Shown here in pieces: positions 57,818 to 64,000 of a DNA stretch of 64,000 bases. The stretch is taken from the NCBI GenBank assembly GCA_036322875.1, contig AP027925.1, forward strand, positions 558,001 to 622,000. Reading direction: 5' to 3'. The translations under genes and the position numbers were made by a program. The stretch is from Paraimprobicoccus trichonymphae. GTDB lineage: Bacteria > Bacillota > Clostridia > Oscillospirales > Acutalibacteraceae. Position 1 is the first letter of the stretch; every line of letters starts with the position of its first letter. The notes beneath the pieces were generated by a model. It had not been told where the DNA came from. It saw nothing but the letters and a program-made list of their open reading frames with translations, and made no database searches.

Positions 57818-58363
57818 TTAGTTAGAAAGCATTAATTTTAACATTTGTTCTTTATTCATTTTTATCAATTTTGCTGTATGTTTACTGTAAAATTCATCAA
57901 TGTATTTTTTGTAGTTAATTGCAAAAGCTTGTGGAACAAATTTCTCTTTTCCTTCGTTTTTTAAAATTTTAGCAAAATTAAAATCTGCGACTAATTCTTG
58001 ACCATCGTATGTGTATACCACGGTTACGTGACCAATTGTTTTTTCTTTTTCTAAAATTAGTAACTTAGCATCTATACCAGCTTTATCTAATGCATTACAG
58101 AAATATGTCGCACATACACGGCAGTTGCCTAAACTTGAATAAAAACATTTTTTTAATTCAGACAAGTACATCTCATAATTTTCATTCAATATAAACTCTT
58201 TTTCAAAAGTATAATATTCTCCAATATGTGATTTTACATCAATATTTTTTGAACAGTCTACAAATTCTGATAAAACGTCTTTGAAATCAAAAGCCTTTAA
58301 GTTCGCAACATAAAAAACAAAACACGAAAAAATAGGCATTAAAAATTTTAATCTTTTTTTCAT
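57818..58363 (-). CDS. Secreted transglutaminase-like cysteine protein
   Basis: 181 residues with a signal peptide (about 1-24, MKKRLKFLMPIFSCFVFY). Cys84 (CRVCATYFCNALDKAG), His112 (IGHVTVVY) and Asp127 (LVADFNFA) have the order and spacing of the transglutaminase-like/papain-like triad. It is the small relative of the N-terminal domain of the 926-residue protein at 11201. A run of six G precedes the ATG by 7 bases. Whether it cross-links, deamidates or cleaves proteins cannot be told. Confidence 0.75.
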   Translation of the reverse strand: MKKRLKFLMPIFSCFVFYVANLKAFDFKDVLSEFVDCSKNIDVKSHIGEYYTFEKEFILNENYEMYLSELKKCFYSSLGNCRVCATYFCNALDKAGIDAKLLILEKEKTIGHVTVVYTYDGQELVADFNFAKILKNEGKEKFVPQAFAINYKKYIDEFYSKHTAKLIKMNKEQMLKLMLSN

Positions 58364-58429
58364 TATATTCCCCCCTTTACAACGTAATTATTACATTATA
58401 CTTTAACAATTTTAGAAATTCAACAATTA

Positions 58430-58600
58430 ATTTATAATTTAAAATTAGTATAAATCTTTCTATTGATTTTTTAGAAAAATTGTCGTAGTATTATATTTGT
58501 AATTTGTTTTACATACATTAATTTTAAAGAAAGAGTTTAAAAAATGAAAAAAATTTGCGTTTAAAAAGTATTTTAGTTTCATTATAATAATTTACTCATA
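58430..58600 (+). repeat. Promoter/leader cassette, copy A, with dead gene start
   Basis: From about 58440 the sequence copies the upstream region and first codons of the gene at 61952-62485 but on the plus strand: TCTATTGATTTTTTAGAA, then AATTGTCGTA, ATATTTGTAATTTGTTTTAC, then ATGAAAAAAATTTGCG in which one base is missing, so the signal peptide runs into a stop. Further copies are at 61722-61850 and 62486-62590 on the minus strand. Confidence 0.75.
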
Positions 58601-58603
58601 ATT

Positions 58604-58642
58604 AGAAATAACTACTTTAGGGAAGCTGGTTATTTCTTTTTG
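58604..58642 (+). terminator. Intrinsic terminator
   Basis: AGAAATAAC and GTTATTTCT form a 9-bp stem with a 16-base loop, followed by TTTTTG. It would end a short transcript made from cassette A, and overlaps the 3' end of the small convergent gene. Confidence 0.65.
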
Positions 58643-58737
58643 TTCATTATTTCGACTGTTTTGACAATACTGTACACTGAAGTACTAATCATGCAAATAT
58701 AAGCCAATATATCAAATACTAATTTAACATCTACCAT
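58630..58737 (-). CDS. 35-residue hydrophobic peptide, possible type I toxin
   Basis: From ATG 58737, with AAAGGTG 9 bases upstream, a 35-residue peptide: a short lead (MVDVKLVF), one membrane segment (DILAYICMISTSVYSIV) and a basic end (EIMNKKK). Size, single helix and KKK tail are like type I toxins such as TxpA/Fst or holin-like peptides. A plus-strand transcript from cassette A would run antisense to its end and share the terminator hairpin, as in Fst-type modules. No sequence family is certain. Confidence 0.45.
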   Translation of the reverse strand: MVDVKLVFDILAYICMISTSVYSIVKTVEIMNKKK

Positions 58738-59148
58738 TCACTTCAACACCTTTCACAAGGCGGAGCAGAATAACCAACTTTGACGGACAAACTTCTATCT
58801 TACTTAGAATTATATCAAAAATGTATTTATGTTCTTTAAATTTTTTTACATTATTTTTAAAACATCTAAAATATATTAGATAATTTTAAAGTAGTGTTAA
58901 TCGTAACATTTCCCTGACTTAGATATTACAAAATTAAAATATTTTTCAAATTTACAATTAATGAATACATATGTTTACAAACATATTATATGCTATCAAT
59001 CAAAATATCATTAAAATACGTATATAGTGCAAAAAATATATAAAATAGTTTAATATAAATTAAGAAGTACACCAACAATAAAAGAAATATTTTTCGGAAT
59101 AACTCAAGATGCTAAAAGTATTAAAGTGACATTTGAAAGTTAAAATTT
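58738..59148. other. Spacer upstream of the baseplate gene's 3' end
   Basis: About 410 bases, AT-rich; apart from the ribosome binding site of the small peptide I see nothing. Confidence 0.4.
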
Positions 59149-61302
59149 CTAGTCTCTGTATATGTCCGAACTTTTTATATAATTCAAATTAATTTTTTTC
59201 AGATAATAAGTGCCATTTGGTGGAATGATTATATCTTCAGATGCTGTTTTACTCAGATAATTTCCAGTAGGAATTATTTTTAAATCTTCTAAATATTCTA
59301 CATATTTTAATCTGTCTAGCTCACCAAATAGATCACCAAAATGAAAAGTTTGTCCTAATTTTGAATTAATTTTATTTACAAAATCTGATATAAATTTATA
59401 TATTAAATTTTCATTCTGTTTGTAATAAGATTTAACCACTACATTTCCTGAAATTATTAATCCTATATATTCTGGTCCTATTATATAGATTCTAGTGTTT
59501 ATTAATCTATATTTATCAATTTGTTTTTTTATATTGTTTTTATAGCTTTTAGGTAATTCACTGCCTATACTATCATTAATTTTTACTGCGATGGCAACAC
59601 AGTTTTGTTTTGGGCTATCTCCTCCATTGATGTTATAATTAGGCAAGATTCTTATATTTTCAAAAATCATCCCCGGCGTATTTTTAACTATATTTTCATA
59701 ATCTTCAATGTTTACAGCTCTAGTGCATTTTTCAATTGAGCTTGACATTCTGACTTCAGCTTCTCCTATAGTTTCATTATCTATACCACAAATAGCTGGA
59801 ATTATTTGGGAAATTTTACAATTTTTAAACTCATTGTTTTCAGTAATCATTCTATTAATTTTATTTCTTTGTATATTAGATTTTGCTCCTTCACAAAAAA
59901 TCAATTCAGATAAAATTATGTTATTTGTAGATTTTTTTGGCGATTGACCATAAAAATTATCTCCAAAAGATATAACTTTTTGTTCTTCGTTAAAAACAAA
60001 ATTTCTAGCATATTTATCACTTGAGAAAAAATCATCTACTCTAGTCCATTTTGAAAAAACTAATTTGTCTTCTTTTTCTTCAGCCACCAGCAATTCTAAA
60101 CTATCATATAACACATTTTCATATTTAAATTCTACGAATTGATTAGAGGTTCCTGTTCCATTTCCTAAAATAATTTTATTTTCAAATTTTTTATCATATC
60201 CTAAAATCAAGAATACTTCGTCTTCAGAAGAATATTTTTTTAAAATATTTTCTATGTTGCTAATTTTTATAACTAATTTTTCAAGAATTACATTTCTTTC
60301 GAAAATAAAAGTTTTTATTTCAATCCAGCCATTTAATTTTTTTATAAAAACTTTAAATTTTCCGTATAAAAATAAATAATTGTAAATTTCTATATTAAAA
60401 TTCACTAAATCTTTCTTTTTTATTATTAAATTATCTACTTGAGTAGATTTTTGTTCCACTTTAAAAATATTAGTAAATACGTTTCGTATTTTAGGTGGAT
60501 AATCATAATTATTTTCCATTAAACTAATTTTTATTTTATATAGATTATCTAAAGTTTTCATTTCGCCATTTATTTTAAAACTTACCATATTAGAAAACAA
60601 AAAATTGTGAGTTAAATCCTTTATTATGTTAATTTCATGCCAACCCAACTTGTCGTTTTCTAATCCGTAATATTCCCATTTGACTTTTACTAATTCTTCG
60701 AAATAATCATCATCTTTAATTTTGTTCCTCCTAGAATTTTCCAAAATATAAAAATAAAGTTTAATTTTAGTACTGTTTAAAAATTTCTTATCAAAACATA
60801 TAAAAAAACTTCTAGACTTATATTTGTCAACTTTTTTAAATTCTTTTCCAAAGATATAAAAATATCTTGTATTATCTAAATTTTCGTATTTTTCTTCAAT
60901 ACTAAATTCAGGATTATAAAATCCTAAACTTAAAATTTTAGAATTTATTAAATTTTTTGGTTTATTATTCTCAAAAATCATATTTTCCGCTTCAAATTTA
61001 GTACTTTTAGGTAAGGTACAATTATTTTTTATACCAGAAATTCCAATAAGGCTGTTAGAACCTTTGTTTCTTATTAAATTAATATTTAATAAATTTAAAA
61101 ATTTTAATTTTACATTTGGTGAAATTCTATTTAAATATTCATGCTGAACATATTTTAACCATGCGAATAATTCAAGAATAGTAATGCCAGGATCAGATTC
61201 TTGCAAATTTGTCCAGTCATTATTTAAATAAGAAACTTGATTTTTAGATTCTTCCAAAATATCTTCTAAAGATTGATCATTAAAATTTTCTAATTTTAAC
61301 AC
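59149..61302 (-). CDS. Baseplate assembly protein of a contractile injection/phage-tail-like system
   Basis: 717 residues. The N-terminus (LENFNDQSLEDILEESK, then WTNLQESDPGITILELFAWL and EYLNRI) is the start of the Afp11/Pvc11-like putative baseplate assembly family, and a gpJ-type baseplate region follows toward the C-terminus (MSSSIEKCTRAVNIEDYENIV, PGMIFENIRILPNYN, NTRIYIIGPEYIGLIISGNV). Such proteins form the wedge of the baseplate of extracellular contractile injection systems and some T6SS-like systems. The start is GTG with AGGTGA 9 bases upstream. Sheath, tube and other baseplate genes are not adjacent. Confidence 0.8.
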   Translation of the reverse strand: MLKLENFNDQSLEDILEESKNQVSYLNNDWTNLQESDPGITILELFAWLKYVQHEYLNRISPNVKLKFLNLLNINLIRNKGSNSLIGISGIKNNCTLPKSTKFEAENMIFENNKPKNLINSKILSLGFYNPEFSIEEKYENLDNTRYFYIFGKEFKKVDKYKSRSFFICFDKKFLNSTKIKLYFYILENSRRNKIKDDDYFEELVKVKWEYYGLENDKLGWHEINIIKDLTHNFLFSNMVSFKINGEMKTLDNLYKIKISLMENNYDYPPKIRNVFTNIFKVEQKSTQVDNLIIKKKDLVNFNIEIYNYLFLYGKFKVFIKKLNGWIEIKTFIFERNVILEKLVIKISNIENILKKYSSEDEVFLILGYDKKFENKIILGNGTGTSNQFVEFKYENVLYDSLELLVAEEKEDKLVFSKWTRVDDFFSSDKYARNFVFNEEQKVISFGDNFYGQSPKKSTNNIILSELIFCEGAKSNIQRNKINRMITENNEFKNCKISQIIPAICGIDNETIGEAEVRMSSSIEKCTRAVNIEDYENIVKNTPGMIFENIRILPNYNINGGDSPKQNCVAIAVKINDSIGSELPKSYKNNIKKQIDKYRLINTRIYIIGPEYIGLIISGNVVVKSYYKQNENLIYKFISDFVNKINSKLGQTFHFGDLFGELDRLKYVEYLEDLKIIPTGNYLSKTASEDIIIPPNGTYYLKKINLNYIKSSDIYRD

Positions 61303-61951
61303 TAAAATTAATCACCTAGTAGAATAGTTTTCTACAATTTTGTGATTTTTATTTATTAAATAAAATGAAATAACTGACTATTTGACAATCTTCTAAAATA
61401 AATTCGAAGAATTCTTGGGTATGCGCCATAGTGTATTCCTACTAATTTAAGTTTCAAGTTTAAGAGATATAATATGTACCCTCCCTGTGGTATGCAGCAG
61501 TTTAAGCGGATTCTCTGTCACCGGAAATCACAGGTACATTTATAATAGACCCATCCTGAAACCTTATCTCAAAGTTATAAATACCTGAAATTAAAGAAAA
61601 GCGAAGTAAATGTTTTTTCTGTTTATTACGATAGCGATATTGCAAAATTTTGAATTGTTTTATGCGTGTTCAATATGAATTATGTAGCTTCCAATTTGAG
61701 AATTAAACCGCTTTTGATATTTAGTAAGTTTGCCATAATGAAGCTAAAATATTTTTTAAACGCAAACTTTAAATTAATATATATAAAACAAATTACAAAT
61801 ATAATATTACAACAATTTTTCTAAAAAATCAATAGAAAAATTTATTATTCAAAAAAAGTTTAACTTTGGTTTTATATTTATAAAAGATCTATCATTGTGA
61901 TAAATCTTTTTATAATTAGGTTTTATTTTACTTGATAATAAATAAATTATA
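61303..61951. other. Spacer with coding relic and promoter cassette copy B
   Basis: On the minus strand 61470-61590 reads FEIRFQDGSIINVPVISGD, a convincing beta-strand coding relic, then a stop. At 61722-61850 lies a second copy of the cassette described at 58430, whose gene start is ruined. Confidence 0.5.
61722..61850 (-). repeat. Promoter/leader cassette, copy B
   Basis: Same run as copies A and C (TCTATTGATTTTTTAGAA, AATTGTTGTA, ATATTTGTAATTTG), followed by TTTGCGTTTAAAAAATATTT, where the first codons of the signal peptide have lost their ATG. Confidence 0.7.
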
Positions 61952-62485
61952 CTACGCTTTTGTGTTAGTTTTTGGACAAGTGGCAAACGTATAAATGCTA
62001 CTTCCTATCAATGTTAATCCACTTGTCAAAACTGCAACGGGAGCTACACTACAAGCAAACACGTCATGTATGTCATTGTTAGGATTCTTAAACAAATAAC
62101 AACTCCTATGCATAAGATATCCCCAACACAAACTAGAAGCAGTTGATAAAACACCAGTCGTTAAACTTACAATGCCTCCTATTTTACTCGAAGTGTTTTT
62201 AGATACGATTCGGTAAATTCCGTTTCCAAGTGCTACAGCACTTATTGACCCAGGAACCGATAAACAACCAGCTACTATTAGTACATCTGAATTTGAACTG
62301 CTTAACAATCCCCCATATAATAATGAAAAAGTCCCAACTAATCCTAAACCTGCACCAACTGTTTGCACGATAGGAGAAACTAAACTTTTTTTATCTTTCT
62401 CGTTACTTTCAGCAGCTAAACCTATACTAGAACTAATTAACAACAATGAAGCTAAAATACTTTTTAAACGTAAATTTTTTTTCAT
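61952..62485 (-). CDS. Membrane protein with signal peptide, unknown function
   Basis: 177 residues: signal peptide (MKKNLRLKSILASLLLISSS) and four hydrophobic segments rich in Gly, Ser and Leu (GAGLGLVGTFSLLYGG, CLSVPGSISAVALGNG, then two more). Not recognised. Two further, broken copies of its upstream region and first codons occur nearby (cassettes A and B), so this belongs to a formerly larger local family. Confidence 0.6.
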   Translation of the reverse strand: MKKNLRLKSILASLLLISSSIGLAAESNEKDKKSLVSPIVQTVGAGLGLVGTFSLLYGGLLSSSNSDVLIVAGCLSVPGSISAVALGNGIYRIVSKNTSSKIGGIVSLTTGVLSTASSLCWGYLMHRSCYLFKNPNNDIHDVFACSVAPVAVLTSGLTLIGSSIYTFATCPKTNTKA

Positions 62486-62590
62486 TTTTTAAACCTCTTC
62501 TTTTTCTTTAAATTAATGTATGTAAAACAAATTACAAATATAATATTACGACAATTTTTCTAAAAAGTTAATAGAAATATTTATATTAAT
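62486..62590 (-). repeat. Promoter/leader cassette, copy C (intact)
   Basis: The working copy upstream of the gene at 61952. It contains AGAAAAATTGTCGTAATATT and TTTGTAATTTGTTTTACATA, then AAGAGG before the ATG. Conservation among three copies marks it as the functional upstream region, probably promoter and leader. Confidence 0.65.
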
Positions 62591-62749
62591 TTTAATATCT
62601 TATTTTTTCCGTGTGCTCGATTTTATGTTTGACGCAAATTCTTGATTTTGTGCTCTCTGCGCAGTACCATAAGTTCCGCATTAATTCTCGTGAGCTATGT
62701 GTTGCTTATTTTATGCTATCAGGTTATTTTTTTGCCGATCTTTTTTTCT

Positions 62750-62795
62750 AAACTAAAGTTTAGCGATTTTCGCGTTTGTTTTATATAAAAATTTT
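62750..62795. repeat. Dispersed AT-rich palindromic element, copy 2
   Basis: CTAAACTAAAGTTTAG with a perfect 6-bp stem, followed by CGATTTTCGCGTTTG and TTTTATATAAA, closely matching 52186-52240. Confidence 0.55.
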
Positions 62796-62873
62796 TTTAT
62801 TTCTCACTTTATCAAATTTTCCATGTTAGAAAATAGGGAATATCAAAAATATTTTTAATTTTCAATAATAAAT

Positions 62874-64000
62874 TTACTTGATTTTCTTTTTGCAAATAAA
62901 TTTAAAAATGATGGCAAGAGATACGGTTAATATCAACATGTTAATAATCATAGATGGAATTTTTTCTTCGTTAGTATTAGGAAATTCGCTTCCATCTTTA
63001 TTTCCATTATTACTTGAATTGTTTCCACTTTCTTCGGAAGAATTTTCATTATTATTATTTTCTGGTAATTTGATATCTGTAATTCCGTAATAGCTCAAAT
63101 GATTTGTCATAAGCTCTATATAATATTTTCCATCGATTATTACTAATTTTTCGTCGTCAAATTCTTTATCTTTACTGTCTGTGATTCTAAAAGCATTGAG
63201 CTCGAGTATATCTTTATCAAAGTCATCTGGAACTGGAATTCTTATCATCAATGGACTTATTAGTGGTTCAATATCTTTTTTATCGTTATTATATTTTAAA
63301 TAGATGTCATAAAATTTCACTCTCTCCAGAATTTTTTTGTGTTCATCGTCGAAAATTGAAAATACAAAACTATATTTTTTTCCTTCGTTCATATCTATTA
63401 CTTTCAAGGATGAATCCAAAGGATACGGGCCTTCACTCAATAACCAAACTCCTGTTTCAGGATCTTGTATATCAATATCCTTAAATAACTTTTTATAGCT
63501 AAGTCGTGGTTTTACATCAGTGTAACTCAAAACTGGATAGTAACAAATTCTATCATAATGATAATTTTCATCAGATTCTTTCAAAATATCATCGTCGAAA
63601 AATTTCCAAGTTAATATACCTATGTTATTTAAGCTCATATATTCCGGAGCTCTATCTCTATCTATGTCATAAATATTATGAATATTATAGTTTAAACCTG
63701 TCATTTTATAAGTGTCGAGTTGTGTATTCTGAAAGCTATCTTGCAAATTGCCTATAGCTGAACTTGCTAGTGTTGTATCAGTATTGTAATAACATACATC
63801 CATAAAATTTTTACCTAATTCTGGTCCTAAATACTCACCTATTAATCCACCTATTTTTAAATTTTCAGGAACTGCTCGATTTTTGGTTATAAACTCGGTA
63901 CCTCCAGCATAACATTTCATCAAATTCAAACTGTTTTCTTTTCCGTCTAACAAACCGAACAATCCACCGTTATAACAAATATCGCTATTTGAATTTAAAT
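62874..64000 (-). CDS. GLUG-type surface protein, N-terminus beyond window
   Basis: The frame is open to the right edge, where it reads DICYNGGLFGLLDG, a GLUG-type repeat; a second follows (KIGGLIGEYLG). Then comes a region also present in the 6370 protein (CYYNTD ... YKMTGLN), the shared C-terminal module (GVWLLSEGPYPLDSS ... IRIPVPDD ... MTNHLSYYGITD), a low-complexity Asn/Ser/Glu linker and a membrane helix with basic end (FKFICKKKIK). So this is a second large member of the same anchored surface family, at least 375 residues here. Confidence 0.8.
   Translation of the reverse strand, partial: LNSNSDICYNGGLFGLLDGKENSLNLMKCYAGGTEFITKNRAVPENLKIGGLIGEYLGPELGKNFMDVCYYNTDTTLASSAIGNLQDSFQNTQLDTYKMTGLNYNIHNIYDIDRDRAPEYMSLNNIGILTWKFFDDDILKESDENYHYDRICYYPVLSYTDVKPRLSYKKLFKDIDIQDPETGVWLLSEGPYPLDSSLKVIDMNEGKKYSFVFSIFDDEHKKILERVKFYDIYLKYNNDKKDIEPLISPLMIRIPVPDDFDKDILELNAFRITDSKDKEFDDEKLVIIDGKYYIELMTNHLSYYGITDIKLPENNNNENSSEESGNNSSNNGNKDGSEFPNTNEEKIPSMIINMLILTVSLAIIFKFICKKKIK

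Larger units (their letters stand above)
62486..62873. other. Spacer with promoter cassette and palindromic element
   Basis: About 390 bases: cassette copy C at the left, then a less AT-rich stretch, then the palindromic element at 62750-62795. Confidence 0.45.

Noticed and set aside
1..64000. tRNA and rRNA genes
   Set aside because: I looked for TTCGAAT/TTCAAAT-type T-loops and conserved rRNA segments by eye and found none; a tRNAscan run would settle this.

Overview
The window is strongly AT-rich DNA from a low-GC, spore-forming clostridial lineage. Sporulation and germination genes (spoVAC, gerAB, gerAC, a tepA-type protease) sit beside ordinary Gram-positive core genes (folC, prfA, pyrG, ftsY, yqeK, rseP, rplS-lepB, tig, glmS, mltG, a PP2C phosphatase, yfhO). 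The genome looks like it is being reduced: long spacers, decayed insertion sequences, a broken comM, a broken phage terminase and several broken secreted-protein genes. Together with eukaryote-like secreted proteins this fits a host-associated, perhaps intracellular, clostridium such as the reduced endosymbionts known from termite-gut protists. The lifestyle is inference, not something read directly from the DNA.

Layout. 1-5 kb: folC (cut by the window edge), prfA, spoVAC, pyrG, all on the minus strand. 5-15 kb: a dead secreted-protein gene, a 1526-residue GLUG-repeat surface protein, a secreted transglutaminase-like/leucine-rich-repeat protein and a small lipoprotein candidate. 15-21 kb: ftsY-yqeK-rseP (plus) and rplS-lepB, tig (minus). 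22-26 kb: a second surface protein and two unknown membrane-anchored proteins. 26-31 kb: glmS, an IS5-type remnant, a formate/nitrite-transporter-like protein, mltG. 32-37 kb: five complete copies and one truncated copy, in 917-bp tandem units, of a secreted and membrane-anchored protein whose C-terminal domain resembles a Rab small GTPase with degraded nucleotide-binding motifs. An IS200/IS605 remnant cuts the sixth copy. 37-46 kb: a cysteine-rich protein, a second IS5-type remnant, a triple-LysM protein, broken comM, an unknown protein, a broken PBSX-type terminase and a broken unknown gene. 46-58 kb: PP2C phosphatase, YfhO, a TSUP transporter, a frameshifted lipoprotein, a PAAR-like DUF4280 protein, TepA, GerAB-GerAC and a second transglutaminase-like secreted protein. 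58-64 kb: a possible type I toxin-like small gene, a contractile-injection/phage baseplate protein, a small membrane protein and the 3' part of a third surface protein.

The most striking system is the Rab-like array. Copies are nearly identical except for a few short blocks in the part matching the Rab switch and interswitch regions, where effectors bind, and these blocks are shuffled between copies. Each copy has its own promoter. I read it as a diversifying set of surface-displayed mimics of a host trafficking protein. Other points: three conserved genes (ftsY, lepB, tepA) whose family N-termini can only start at AUA or AUU; a shared C-terminal module in three surface proteins; scattered contractile-injection parts; and a promoter/leader cassette present three times near 58-62 kb.
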